A stretch of DNA of 64,000 bases from Pseudomonadota bacterium (GCA_023387335.1 JAEWIF010000041.1:89621-153620), one strand, 5' to 3'; positions 33,376 through 45,095 are shown, counted from the first letter of the stretch. The notes: generated by a model not told the origin, from the letters alone. Program-made: numbers and translations.

Positions 33376-34569
33376 ATGCCCATCGCCTTGCTCGCGCTGA
33401 CGCTCAGCGCATTCGCCATCGGCACGACGGAGTTCGTCATCGTCGGCCTGATCCCCACCGTCGCCGCCGACCTCGGCGTCGGGCTTCCGTCCGCCGGCCT
33501 GCTGGTCAGCCTGTACGCGCTGGGCGTCGCCCTTGGCGCGCCGGTGCTGACCGCGCTCACCGCGCGCCTGCCGCGCAAGCACCTGCTGCTGGGCCTGATG
33601 GCCCTGTTCACGCTCGGCAACCTGCTGGCCTGGCAGGCGCCCGGCTACGCCTCGCTGGTGGCCGCCCGCATGCTGACCGGCGTGGCGCATGGCGTGTTCT
33701 TCTCCATCGCTTCCACCATCGCCACCGGCCTGGTGCCGCGCGAGAAGGCCGCGGCGGCCATCGCCACCATGTTCACCGGCCTCACCGTTGCGCTGGTCAC
33801 CGGCGTGCCGCTCGGCACCTTCATCGGCCAGCACTTCGGCTGGCGCGAAGCCTTCCTCGCGGTCGCGGGACTGGGCGCCATCGCCTTCGTCGGCAGCCTG
33901 GCGTTCGTGCCGCGCCGCCTGCCGCATGCGAAGCCCGCCTCACTCGCGGCCCAGGCGCGCGTGCTGGCCGAGCCGCGGCTGCTGCTCGTCTATGCGATGA
34001 CCGCCGTCGGCTACGGCGGCAGCTTCATCCCCTTCACCTTCCTCGCGCCCCTCCTCACGGAAGTGGCGGGCCTGCCTTCGGGCGTGGTCGGCTGGGTGAT
34101 GCTGCTCTACGGCGTGTCGGTCGCCGCGGGCAACCTGTGGGGCGGGCGCCTGGCCGATCGCCACGGCCCCATCCCCGCGCTGCGGATCATCTTCGCGCTG
34201 CTCGCCGCCGTGCTCCTGCTGCTGCAGCTGGCCGCGCCGCATCCGTGGCTCGTCATGGCCGTCGTGCTGCTGTGGGGCGCCGTCGCGTTCGGCAACGTGC
34301 CCGGCCTGCAGGTCTACGTGGTGCGCCAGGCCCAGCAGGTGGCGCCCGGCGCGGTGGATGTCGCGTCGGCGCTGAACATCGCCGCGTTCAACCTCGGCAT
34401 CGCCGCTGCGGCCTGGCTGGGTGGCGAGATCGTGGCCCGCGTCGGCCTGATGCACACGCCGTGGATCGGCGCCGCCGTGGTCCTGCTCTCGCTCGCGCTG
34501 ACGGAGTGGAGCGGCCGGCTCGACCGCCGTGCCGCCTCCCGGCTGGTGCCCGCGACGGCCTGCCCGTGA
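33376..34569 (+). CDS. MFS transporter, AraJ/YdhP-like
   Basis: A 397-residue twelve-helix MFS exporter of the drug:H+ antiporter-1 type. The start LTLSAFAIGTTEFVIVGLIPTVAADL is the AraJ/YdhP signature. ARMLTGVAHGVFFSIAS marks helix 4 and GLTVALVTGVPLGTFIGQHFGWR the antiporter motif C region. It likely exports a sugar derivative or toxic metabolite. It is followed 50 bases later by the aldo-keto reductase and is divergent from a LysR regulator. Confidence 0.9.
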   Translation: MPIALLALTLSAFAIGTTEFVIVGLIPTVAADLGVGLPSAGLLVSLYALGVALGAPVLTALTARLPRKHLLLGLMALFTLGNLLAWQAPGYASLVAARMLTGVAHGVFFSIASTIATGLVPREKAAAAIATMFTGLTVALVTGVPLGTFIGQHFGWREAFLAVAGLGAIAFVGSLAFVPRRLPHAKPASLAAQARVLAEPRLLLVYAMTAVGYGGSFIPFTFLAPLLTEVAGLPSGVVGWVMLLYGVSVAAGNLWGGRLADRHGPIPALRIIFALLAAVLLLLQLAAPHPWLVMAVVLLWGAVAFGNVPGLQVYVVRQAQQVAPGAVDVASALNIAAFNLGIAAAAWLGGEIVARVGLMHTPWIGAAVVLLSLALTEWSGRLDRRAASRLVPATACP

Positions 34570-34619
34570 ACGCAGGCCGCACGAATCCATCTCATACCCA
34601 CATCAAGGAGTCTTTTCAG

Positions 34620-35426
34620 ATGAGCATCATTCCCCTGTTCGGCCTGGGCACCTTCCGCCTGAAGGGCGACGTCGTCCGTGCCTCCGTGCGCGAAGCACTC
34701 AAGCTCGGCTATCGCGCCATCGACACGGCCCAGATCTACGGCAACGAGGCCGAGGTCGGCCAGGCCATCGCCGAGAGCGGCGTGCCGCGAAACGAGCTCT
34801 TCCTCACCACCAAGATCTGGACCGAGAACCTCTCGCGCGATCGCCTGGCCGCGAGCCTGGAAGAAAGCCTGAAGAAGCTGCGCACCGACAGCGTGGACCT
34901 GACGCTGATCCATTGGCCTTCACCGGGCAACGCCGTGCCGCTGGCCGAGTTCATGGAGGCGCTCGCGCAAGCGAAGTCGCGCGGGCTCACCCGCCTGATC
35001 GGCGTTTCCAACTTCCCGATCGCCTTGCTGCGCGAAGCCGTCGCCGCGGTCGGCGAGGGCGAGATCGCCACCAACCAGGTGGAACTGCATCCCTACCTGC
35101 AGAACCGCAAGCTGGCCGAGTTCGCGCGCGGCCAGGGCATCCATCTCACGTCCTACCAGACGCTCGCGTACGGCAAGGTGCTGAACGACCCGGTGCTGGC
35201 CTCGATCGCGCAGGCGCACGGCGCGACGCCGGCGCAGGTGGCGCTGGCCTGGGCGATGCAGCTGGGCCATTCGGTGATCCCTTCGTCCACGCGAGCGGAG
35301 AACCTGGCCAGCAACCTGGAAGCGCGCAAGCTGCGCCTCGGCGACGACGAGATGGCGCGCATCGCGGCGCTGGACCGCAACGAGCGGGTGACCAACCCCG
35401 CGGGTCTCGCGCCGGCCTGGGACTGA
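34620..35426 (+). CDS. dkgB: Aldo-keto reductase, 2,5-diketo-D-gluconate reductase B-like
   Basis: A 268-residue TIM-barrel reductase, near the 267 residues of E. coli DkgB. The catalytic Tyr is in IDTAQIYGNEAEVG, Asp in the same strand, Lys in LTTKIW and His in LIHWP. The VSNFPIALL and IPSSTRAENLASNL stretches bind NADPH. It reduces aldehydes or keto sugars such as methylglyoxal or 2,5-diketogluconate. The ATG at 34620 follows AAGGAG; the frame is open upstream through the MFS gene but without plausible sequence. LysR-MFS-AKR make one functional group. Confidence 0.9.
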   Translation: MSIIPLFGLGTFRLKGDVVRASVREALKLGYRAIDTAQIYGNEAEVGQAIAESGVPRNELFLTTKIWTENLSRDRLAASLEESLKKLRTDSVDLTLIHWPSPGNAVPLAEFMEALAQAKSRGLTRLIGVSNFPIALLREAVAAVGEGEIATNQVELHPYLQNRKLAEFARGQGIHLTSYQTLAYGKVLNDPVLASIAQAHGATPAQVALAWAMQLGHSVIPSSTRAENLASNLEARKLRLGDDEMARIAALDRNERVTNPAGLAPAWD

Positions 35427-35434
35427 AGGCGCGG

Positions 35435-36158
35435 CTACACGTCGCCGCCGATGGCCATCCAGGTGCCGACGGCCCAACCGAAGTTCCAGGCCCAGTCGGC
35501 CAGCTTTCTCCTGGACTCGAGGTCGCCGGTCCCCACCGCCATGAGCGCGACGACGACCCCGGCGGAGCCCATGCGGAGCAGGAACACGCCCTGGCGCAGG
35601 GCGGAGTGCGGTTTCTCACGCGCCCCGAGATGCCGCTCCAGGCGGGTGTTGTCGCGGCCCCAGTAGCGCCCCTGGACGAACCGCGCCGCTGGCCCACTGC
35701 AGGTACGGAGGCGAGGCGCTGCGCGAAAGCCCGGAGTACCGCTGGCCGTCCGTGCGCGCTGGAAGCACCCACGGTGGATTCAGCTTGCCGTGCTCCAGCC
35801 GGGCCACGACGAAGGGATGTTCGGCCAGCGCTTCGCCCATGGCCCCGAGCCAGCCCGGCGCGACCTCGTCGTCCGCCTCGCAGAACACGAAGGCATCGCC
35901 CTCGGCGGCCTGGATGCCGGTGTTGTAGGAGTGGGGAACCCCGAGGCGCGGGGTGCCCGGCGTGTGCGCCTGCACGATCTTCAGCCCGGGCAGTCGGCCT
36001 TCGAAGCGCCGGACGATCTCCACGGACGAGTCGGTGGAGCCGTTGTCGACCGCGATCACCTCCCATCCGCCGGGCCAGCGCTGGCGGGTGAGCGCTTCCA
36101 GCTGGACCGCCAGCGTGGCGGAGCCGTTGAAACAGGGCAGGATGACGCTCAGCTTCAC
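35435..36158 (-). pseudogene. Family 2 glycosyltransferase, frameshifted
   Basis: The reading frame from the GTG at 36158 encodes a GT2 start (MKLSVILPCFNGSATL, VDNGSTDSS, FCEADDEVAPGW) and runs out of plausible protein after the YLQWAS stretch near base 35690. From that point a second frame gives a coherent ending (ARFVQGRYWGRDNTRLERHLG, a hydrophobic helix, then a TAG at 35435-35437). Joining the two by removing one base at about 35685 gives about 240 residues. So the gene has a +1 frameshift or a sequencing error; no homopolymer is present at the site. The acidic FCEADDE corresponds to the DXD motif. A functional role is uncertain. Confidence 0.65.
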
Positions 36159-36314
36159 GAGTTCATGCTAGTCAGGCCGCGCGCGACGGCGATGGCTCCT
36201 CCGCGCTACCCCGTTTCCAAGAGGCAGGCTGAACGGCCGCTGCCCTACCTTTCCTATCCGCGCATCAGCGCTCGGCCCACACGGGCGACTGCCGCACCGG
36301 GTTAACTTGTCCCC

Positions 36315-39122
<2,808 letters not shown>

Positions 39123-39179
39123 GGGGACGCGGCGCCTTGGGGCAAGATAAGCGCGCGAAACCAACCCAGGAGCCCTCGC

Positions 39180-39923
39180 ATGCCCATGCCTTCCGCCCCG
39201 TCACCCGCGACGATGGACCTCGATCCCCAGGTGATCGAAACGCTGTCCCGCGTCACCACGGCCACCCTCACGACGGTGCTGCTCAAGAAGGGGCTGCGCA
39301 ACGTCTGGCTGCGCGGCGCCCGGCCCATCCGCGCCGGCATGCCGCGGCTGGTGGGCCGCGCGTTCACGCTGCGCTTCGTGCCGGCCCGCGAGGACCTGGC
39401 GACGCCGGAGTCGTGGGGCTCGCCCATCTCCACGCGTGCCGCGATCGAGGACATGCCGGCCGGCTGCATCGCCGTGGTCGACGCCATGGGCGTGCAGGAC
39501 GCGGGCATCTTCGGCGACATCCTGTGCGCGCGCATGGCCAAGCGGGGCATCACGGCGCTGGTGACCGACGGCGTCGTGCGGGACGTGCAGGGCGTGCTGG
39601 GCACCCACCTGCCGGTGTGGTGCAGCGGCGCGGCGGCGCCGGCGTCGGTCGCCGGGCTCACGTTCGTCGCGTGGCAGCAGCCCATCGCCTGCGGCGGCGT
39701 GGCCGTGTTCCCGGGCGACGTGGTGGTGTGCGACGACGACGGCGCGGTGCTGATCCCCGCCGCGCTCCTCGACCACGTGCTGCAGGAGGCCCCCGAGCAG
39801 GAGCGGCTCGAGGGCTGGATCATGGACGAGGTCAACAAGGGCGCCGCGCTGCCGGGGCTCTATCCGCCAAACGCGGAGAACAAGGCGCGGTACAAGGCGG
39901 CGATGGAGCGGAAAGACCGGTGA
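39180..39923 (+). CDS. RraA-family protein (aldolase-like / RNase E inhibitor-like)
   Basis: A 247-residue RraA/menG-type protein. The core motif GDILCARMAKRGITALVTDG followed by V-V-R-D is the metal-binding signature of the RraA family, which includes 4-hydroxy-4-methyl-2-oxoglutarate/oxaloacetate aldolases. It is longer than E. coli RraA (161 residues), as expected for the aldolase-type members. The reaction is probably cleavage of a hydroxy-keto acid, but an RNA-related role cannot be excluded. Its stop overlaps the GTG start of the pseudouridine-synthase-like gene. Confidence 0.85.
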   Translation: MPMPSAPSPATMDLDPQVIETLSRVTTATLTTVLLKKGLRNVWLRGARPIRAGMPRLVGRAFTLRFVPAREDLATPESWGSPISTRAAIEDMPAGCIAVVDAMGVQDAGIFGDILCARMAKRGITALVTDGVVRDVQGVLGTHLPVWCSGAAAPASVAGLTFVAWQQPIACGGVAVFPGDVVVCDDDGAVLIPAALLDHVLQEAPEQERLEGWIMDEVNKGAALPGLYPPNAENKARYKAAMERKDR

Positions 39924-40642
39924 CCCCCGTGCCCGAGGAACCGAGACGGTTGTCGAAAGTGGTCGCGGCCCTGGTGCCCTGCTCGCGCAGCGAAGCGGAG
40001 CAGTACATCACCGAGGGCTGGGTGCGGGTGGACGGCGTGGTGGTGGAAGAGCCGCAGCACCGGGTGTCGACCGAGCGCGTCGACATCGATCCCCGTGCGA
40101 ACCTGCAACCGGCCACGCCGGCCACCTTCCTCATGCACAAGCCGGCCGGCCAGGGCACGGCCGAGGCCCTGGCCTCGATGGGCGCCGCCACTCACTGGCC
40201 GGGTGACGCCTCGGGCATCCGGCCGGTGAAGAGCCACCGCGTGCGGCTGGTCCCGCTCCTGGCGCTGCCGGTGCCCGCCGAGGGGCTGTGCGTGTTCAGC
40301 CAGGATGGAAGGATCGTGCGCAAGCTGCGCGAGGACGCCCACCTCATCGAGCAGGAACTGCTCGCCGATGTCGCGGGCACGCTGGGCGATGAGGGCCTGG
40401 CGCGCCTGCGCGAAGGCCTGGTGTTCGAAGGCCAGGCCCTGCCGCCCGCACGCGTGAGCTGGCAAAGCGAGGCGCGCCTGCGCTTCGCCGTCAAGGGCAT
40501 CGCACCGGAAATGGTGCCGTGGATGTGCTCGCAGGTCGGCCTGGAGCTCAAGGGCCTCAAGCGCATCCGCATCGGGCGGGTGCCCATGGCGGGCCTGCCG
40601 CCCGGCCAGTGGTGCTACCTCGGGCCGGGCGAGCGGTTCTAG
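39920..40642 (+). CDS. RsuA/RluF-type pseudouridine-synthase-like protein without catalytic Asp
   Basis: A 240-residue protein. An N-terminal S4 RNA-binding domain (RLSKVVAALVPCSRSEAEQY, WVRVDGVVV) is followed by the RsuA-type fold (FLMHKPAGQGT, DGRIVRKL, LARLREGLVFEG, LPPARV). The motif GRLD-x3-EGL with the catalytic Asp is replaced by LALPVPAEGL, with Pro117 at the catalytic position. The basic NRQVRRM region is changed to APEMVPWM. It therefore probably cannot make pseudouridine and may act as an RNA-binding protein. GTG start overlaps the rraA-like stop; the frame is open upstream only through that gene. Convergent with a small gene. Confidence 0.75.
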   Translation: MTPVPEEPRRLSKVVAALVPCSRSEAEQYITEGWVRVDGVVVEEPQHRVSTERVDIDPRANLQPATPATFLMHKPAGQGTAEALASMGAATHWPGDASGIRPVKSHRVRLVPLLALPVPAEGLCVFSQDGRIVRKLREDAHLIEQELLADVAGTLGDEGLARLREGLVFEGQALPPARVSWQSEARLRFAVKGIAPEMVPWMCSQVGLELKGLKRIRIGRVPMAGLPPGQWCYLGPGERF

Positions 40643-40890
40643 GCGCCGGAGTCCTTGCCGTCCAGGCTGGCGTCCATCACCTGGGCCCAGCGGCCCCAGG
40701 CGGCATCGGTGGCGGCGCGGGCGGCCATCCACTCGGACAGTTCCGGGGTCTTGTGCACGTGTTCGGCGTCGCCGCGGGCAAGTGCCTCGGCGCGGACGGT
40801 GTCGAAGCGCTGTTCAGCCTCGTGCTCCAGGGCCTCGACTCGCAGCGCGGCGGCTTCCACCTGCGCCAGTTCTTCAGTCCAGATCTTCAT
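40639..40890 (-). CDS. Small helical protein of unknown function
   Basis: An 83-residue, Ala/Glu-rich, probably all-helical protein: MKIWTEELAQVEAAALRVEAL, then a second helix with LSEWMAARAATDAAWGRW. It is cytosolic, with no Cys. The ATG has an AGGGACC-type weak ribosome site. It overlaps the convergent upstream gene by 4 bases. I do not recognise it. Confidence 0.55.
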   Translation of the reverse strand: MKIWTEELAQVEAAALRVEALEHEAEQRFDTVRAEALARGDAEHVHKTPELSEWMAARAATDAAWGRWAQVMDASLDGKDSGA

Positions 40891-41001
40891 CGGGTCCCTT
40901 CAAACCAGAGAGTATGGCCCACTGGGGAAGACCCTAGGTGCGACACGGCCCGCGAGGCCCGATTCAGCGGGCGGTGTCGAGTTCGTCACGCTACCGGGCG
41001 A

Positions 41002-41391
41002 TCACTTCGTCGCCGGCTTCTTCGGCGACCTGCGCGCAGCCTCGATCGCCGCTGCCTTTTCCGCGTGCTTCTCGGCGCGCGACATGCGGGCCTTGGGCTT
41101 TTTGGTTTCGCCGCCCGCGCTTGGCCCTTCCTTCTTGGCCTTGGGCTTTTCCTTGGGCTCGGCATGGTGCGTGCGCAACAGCTTGTCGAGGGCCGTCGGC
41201 CGGGGCTGCAGGGCCTGCGCCTTGCGCTTCTCGCGCTCGTCCTTGAGCTGCTTGCGCTCCTCGATCAGGGCGGACTCCGCTGCGGACGGCTTCTCGCCTT
41301 CACCCGCTTCCATCCGGCTCGACATCGCGCGATGAAGCGCTTGCCCGTTGGCCGAGAGTTTCTTCGTCACGGAGGCTGTACGAATCGGCAT
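41002..41391 (-). CDS. Lys/Ala-rich basic protein of unknown function
   Basis: A 129-residue, highly charged protein. The ATG at 41391 has AGGAG seven bases before it on the reverse strand; the frame is open upstream but through unrelated sequence. Glu/Lys-rich ERKQLKDEREKRKAQ is a likely coiled coil at about residues 44-58, and the C-terminal half holds repeated Lys/Pro/Ala segments (EPKEKPKAKKEGPS and KKPKARMSRAEKHAEKAAAIE) like histone-H1-type tails. It may bind DNA or RNA. It is divergent from the spermidine-synthase-like gene with a 61-base gap, perhaps sharing regulation. Confidence 0.6.
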   Translation of the reverse strand: MPIRTASVTKKLSANGQALHRAMSSRMEAGEGEKPSAAESALIEERKQLKDEREKRKAQALQPRPTALDKLLRTHHAEPKEKPKAKKEGPSAGGETKKPKARMSRAEKHAEKAAAIEAARRSPKKPATK

Positions 41392-41452
41392 TTGGCGGCT
41401 CCTGGTGATGGGGAAAGGCCACTTTAGGACAGCAAGGCTTAGTCTGCACGCC

Positions 41453-42181
41453 ATGGACATCGCCATCACCGAAGACGACGGCCTGCGCCTGCTGCGGATG
41501 GGCGGCACGCCCTGGTGCCAGGGCGCGATGCGGCTCGACGCACCCGATCAGCTGGAACTGGAGTACGCCGCGCGCATGTTCGCCTGGCTGCTCTTCCATG
41601 ACCTCGATCGCCTGGAAGACAAGCATCTCGTCACGCTGGGACTCGGCGCCGGCTCGCTCACCCGCTTCGCGCATCGCGTGCTCGGGATGCGGTCGACGGC
41701 CGTGGAGATCGAGCAGGGCGTGATCGACGCCTGCCGCACGCACTTCCTGCTGCCGCACGACGGCGACGGCCTGCGCGTGGTGCATGCGGACGCGCGCGAC
41801 TTCGTCGGGCAGGGGAACCACCGCGGCAGCATCGACGTGCTGCAGGTGGACGCCTACGACGCCTGGGTCGAGCAACCCGTGCTGGACACCGAAGCCTTCC
41901 ACGCCGACTGCCGCGCCTGCCTGCGCGAGGGCGGCACGGTGGCGGTGAACCTGATCGGCCGCGCGATGGACGTGCGCGCGAGCGTGGCCCGCATCCGCGC
42001 CGGCTTGCGGCCCGGCGCGGTCTGGCAGTTCCCGCCGACCGAGGCCGGCAACGTGGTCGTGATCGCGCACCGCGGAGAGGTGCCGGACGACGGCTTGCTG
42101 GCCGCGCGCGCCGCGGTGATCGAGGATCGCTGGGACCTGCCCGCGCCGCGATGGCTGGCGATGGTGCGGCGTTCGGGGTGA
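41453..42181 (+). CDS. Spermidine-synthase-like methyltransferase-fold protein
   Basis: A 242-residue protein with the aminopropyltransferase/methyltransferase fold. Strand 1 carries TLGLGAGSLTRF (SAM or decarboxylated-SAM loop), then TAVEIEQGVIDACR, then HADARDFV and DVLQVDAYDAW. The polyamine-binding acidic motif expected of true spermidine synthases is not obvious. The ATG at 41453 was chosen to fit the fold start (ITEDDGLRLLRMGG); an ATG 105 bases upstream adds improbable sequence. Its substrate is unknown. Divergent from the basic protein. Confidence 0.7.
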   Translation: MDIAITEDDGLRLLRMGGTPWCQGAMRLDAPDQLELEYAARMFAWLLFHDLDRLEDKHLVTLGLGAGSLTRFAHRVLGMRSTAVEIEQGVIDACRTHFLLPHDGDGLRVVHADARDFVGQGNHRGSIDVLQVDAYDAWVEQPVLDTEAFHADCRACLREGGTVAVNLIGRAMDVRASVARIRAGLRPGAVWQFPPTEAGNVVVIAHRGEVPDDGLLAARAAVIEDRWDLPAPRWLAMVRRSG

Positions 42182-42200
42182 GTGCGCGGTCCGTCGCCGC

Positions 42201-42467
42201 TCACCGGCCCGGTGGCTGCCGGCCCGTGTCCACGAGGCGCCCCTCGCGGATGTCCTCGATGATCTGCACGATCAGGTCGCGGTGGGCATAGAACGCCTCG
42301 AGGCTTCTTTCGGCCGCTCCGACGGCTTCGATGTAGGCCTGGACCGGACCGCCGGACTGGTATTGGAGGTCGGTGTTCTCCTTCATCCTGCAAAGCTGTG
42401 CCTCCGCTTCGGCGATGTGTCGGTTCGCCAGGATCAGCTGCTCCAGCTCGGCTGCCAGGTTCGGCAT
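42201..42467 (-). CDS. Small helical protein of unknown function
   Basis: An 88-residue protein that looks like one or two long helices (LAAELEQLILANRHIAEAEAQL, then AYIEAVGAAERSLEAFYAHRDLIVQIIEDI). No signal, membrane segment or metal motif is visible. A weak ribosome site precedes the ATG. It lies between the spermidine-synthase-like gene and the ABC exporter. I do not recognise it. Confidence 0.55.
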   Translation of the reverse strand: MPNLAAELEQLILANRHIAEAEAQLCRMKENTDLQYQSGGPVQAYIEAVGAAERSLEAFYAHRDLIVQIIEDIREGRLVDTGRQPPGR

Positions 42468-42510
42468 GGTCGGACCATCGTACTCGCCGCTCCGACGGAC
42501 CGACAGGGGC

Positions 42511-44283
42511 TCAAGCCAGCAGCTGCAATGCGGCTAGCCGCGAATAGGTGCCGCCCGCGGCGACCAGTTCGTCGTGCCGTCCCTGCTCGACGATGCGGCC
42601 GTGGTCCAGCACGACGATGCGGTCGGCCTGCTGCACGGTCGCCAGGCGATGCGCGATGACCAGCGTGGTGCGGTTGTTCATGGCCGTCGCCAGCGCGGCT
42701 TGCACCATGCGTTCGCTCTGCGCGTCGAGCGCGCTGGTCGCTTCGTCCAGCAGCAGCAAGGGCGGGTCCTTCAGGATCGCGCGTGCGATCGCGATGCGCT
42801 GGCGCTGGCCGCCCGACAGCCGCACGCCGCGCTCGCCGAGGAAGGTGGCGTAGCCCTCGGGCAGGGCTTCCACGAATTCATGGGCGAAGGCGGCCTTCGC
42901 GGCGCGAAACACCTCCTCGTCGCCGGCCGAGGGGCGGCCGTAGCGGATGTTCTCCATCGCGCTGGCGGAGAAGACCACCGGCTCCTGCGCCACCAGCCCG
43001 ATGCGCGAACGCAGGTCCTGCAATGCAAGGTCCCGGATCGGAACGCCGTCGATGGAAAGGGCGCCTCGTGCGGCATCGTAGAACCGCAGGAGAAGCGCGA
43101 ACACGGTGGACTTGCCGGCGCCGCTGGGCCCGACCAGGGCCACGGTTTCGCCCGGCGCGACCTCGAGGTCGAAGTCCTGCAAGGCGGCCGTGTCGGGCCG
43201 CGAGGGATAGTGGAAAGTGACCCCGCGAACGGAGACGGCGCTGGGACCTGAAGCCGGCGGCCTCGCGAGCGGCTGCCGCGGCTCGGCGACCGGCGAGCGC
43301 GCGGCCAGCAGCTCCATCAGCCGTTCGGTCGCGCCCGCCGCGCGCAGCAGGTCGCCGTACACCTCGCCCAGCACGGCCACGGCCCCCGCGAAGATGATCA
43401 CGTACAGCGCCGCCTGGCCCAGCTGGCCCGCGCTCAGCTCGCCGGCCATCACGGCTTGCGTGCCGCGGTACAGGCCCCACAGCACGATGGCCGCGTTGGC
43501 GATGATCACGAACGCCACCAGCACGGCCCGCGCCCGCGTGCGTCGCACTCCGGTCCTGAAGGCGTGGTCGGTCGCTTCGGCGAAGCGCCGGGTCTCGCGC
43601 GATTCGCCCGTGTAGCTCTGGACCACGGGGATGGCGTTCATCACCTCCGCGGCGATCGCGCTGGAGTCGGCGACGCGGTCCTGGCTGGCCCGCGACAGCC
43701 GGCGGACGCGGCGGCCGAACACCATCGCGGGCATCACCACGCAGAGGACCGCCGCGAGCACCAGCGACATCACGTAGGGATGCGTGTAGACCAGCATGAC
43801 GAGCGCCCCGATGCCCATCACCGCGTTGCGCAGCCCGAGCGAGAACTGCGAGCCCACCACGGTCTGGACCAGCGTGGTGTCCGTCGTCAGCCGCGACAGC
43901 ACCTCGCCGGTCTGCGTGGTCTCGAAGAACTCCGGGCTTTGCCGCAGCACGTGCGCGTAGACGGCGGTGCGAAGGTCGGCCGTGACGCGTTCACCGATCC
44001 AGCTCACCATGTAGAAGCGCGCCGCCGAGAAGACGCCCAGCGCGATGGCGAGCCCGAACAGCTGCAGGAAGTGGCCGCGCAAGCCGACCAGGCGCTGGCC
44101 GTGCGCGCCGTCGGCCAGGCCCTGGTCGATCAGGCCGCGCAGCGCGACGGGAAAGACCAGCGTGGCCGCCGCCGACAGCACCAGGAAGCAGACCGCCAGG
44201 GCGATGCGCGCCCGGTGGGGACGCAGGAAGGGCAGCAGTCCCGACAGCGAACGGGTCGATGAACGGGAAAGCGCCGCGGCCAT
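42511..44283 (-). CDS. ABC transporter with fused membrane and ATPase domains (MsbA/ABCB type)
   Basis: A 590-residue half-transporter. The six-helix membrane domain covers about residues 15-310 and the ATPase 345-585. Walker A is GPSGAGKS, the signature LSGGQRQ, Walker B LLLLDEATSALD and the switch His in IAHRLAT. It works as a homodimer that exports lipids, peptides or drugs. A small lipoprotein gene follows upstream by 6 bases on the same strand, and ureidoglycolate lyase beyond it, so all three could be one transcript. The substrate is not evident. Confidence 0.93.
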   Translation of the reverse strand: MAAALSRSSTRSLSGLLPFLRPHRARIALAVCFLVLSAAATLVFPVALRGLIDQGLADGAHGQRLVGLRGHFLQLFGLAIALGVFSAARFYMVSWIGERVTADLRTAVYAHVLRQSPEFFETTQTGEVLSRLTTDTTLVQTVVGSQFSLGLRNAVMGIGALVMLVYTHPYVMSLVLAAVLCVVMPAMVFGRRVRRLSRASQDRVADSSAIAAEVMNAIPVVQSYTGESRETRRFAEATDHAFRTGVRRTRARAVLVAFVIIANAAIVLWGLYRGTQAVMAGELSAGQLGQAALYVIIFAGAVAVLGEVYGDLLRAAGATERLMELLAARSPVAEPRQPLARPPASGPSAVSVRGVTFHYPSRPDTAALQDFDLEVAPGETVALVGPSGAGKSTVFALLLRFYDAARGALSIDGVPIRDLALQDLRSRIGLVAQEPVVFSASAMENIRYGRPSAGDEEVFRAAKAAFAHEFVEALPEGYATFLGERGVRLSGGQRQRIAIARAILKDPPLLLLDEATSALDAQSERMVQAALATAMNNRTTLVIAHRLATVQQADRIVVLDHGRIVEQGRHDELVAAGGTYSRLAALQLLA

Positions 44284-44289
44284 GCCGGC

Positions 44290-44514
44290 TCAGGAGCCGG
44301 AGCCGGTGTAGTCCCTGGGCGTGCCGAACTGCCGCTTCCAGCTTTCGTAGTCCAGGTACGGCGGCGACCCGGTGCTCCTGTACTTCTGGTACCTGGCGCG
44401 CAGGTCCGCCTCCCCGCCCGCCGGCGGGGGAGCAGCGCCGGGACCCAGCACTCCGTTCCCGGCACAGGCCGCTGCCAATAGAGATGCTGCCGCGATCGCG
44501 AGGATCAATTTCAT
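44290..44514 (-). CDS. Small lipoprotein
   Basis: A 74-residue lipoprotein: MKLILAIAAASLLAAAC with lipobox Cys17, then a Pro/Gly-rich linker (GPGAAPPPAGG) and a C-terminal segment YQKYRSTGSPPYLDYESWKRQFG. It is probably anchored to the outer or inner membrane. Ends 6 bases before the ABC exporter gene starts. Function unknown. Confidence 0.7.
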   Translation of the reverse strand: MKLILAIAAASLLAAACAGNGVLGPGAAPPPAGGEADLRARYQKYRSTGSPPYLDYESWKRQFGTPRDYTGSGS

Positions 44515-44567
44515 GGGTGCTCCCGTTTCGCCGGTAGGGCGCCCATGCATCGTACGAACATCCTGGC

Positions 44568-45095
44568 TCATCCTTGAATCCACACGTCCGCTTCCAGCAG
44601 GGACAGCTCCTCGCAGTCCTCGACGGCGTGCGGGCCGCCTCGGTCGATGACGAGGAAGTCGCCACCCGCGTCGAGGGCGATCAACGGGTGGTGCCACGTC
44701 CCCGCCGCGTAGTTCACTCCCTGACCCGGCCGGGTCATGAAGCAGCGCAGGTCCACGGGCGAGGGCGCCGGTCCGGCAGGGGCGACCACCACCAGGAAGC
44801 GCTGCGGCACCAGCGGCACGAAGGCCTGGCTGCCGAGGAGGTGCCGCTCGACCAGGCGCAGCTGCAAGGGCATCGCGCGTGGCCTGGCGCGGAACACGCT
44901 GAGCACGGGCCGGCCCTGTTGCCTCTGCGTGTCGAGTCGCGCCAGTTCGTCGAAGCGCTCGGCGAATCCTTCGTTGATGGTCCGGTGCCGGGCACGGGCG
45001 TCCACCTCGATGACATCGCCGAACCTTGAGAAGGCTTGCGCATCGAGTGGCTCGACCGGCAACCAGTGTCGGGAGGACGTCGGGTCGGGTGTCAT
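44568..45095 (-). CDS. allA: Ureidoglycolate lyase
   Basis: A 175-residue AllA-family protein. INEGFAERF near residue 40 and the conserved TRPGQGVNYAAGTWHHPLIAL near residues 123-142 are the family's landmarks. It splits ureidoglycolate to glyoxylate and urea in purine/allantoin breakdown. Standard length is about 160-170 residues. Other allantoin genes are not next to it. The ATG faces the gap before the ABC importer genes, so it is divergent from livJ. Confidence 0.9.
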   Translation of the reverse strand: MTPDPTSSRHWLPVEPLDAQAFSRFGDVIEVDARARHRTINEGFAERFDELARLDTQRQQGRPVLSVFRARPRAMPLQLRLVERHLLGSQAFVPLVPQRFLVVVAPAGPAPSPVDLRCFMTRPGQGVNYAAGTWHHPLIALDAGGDFLVIDRGGPHAVEDCEELSLLEADVWIQG

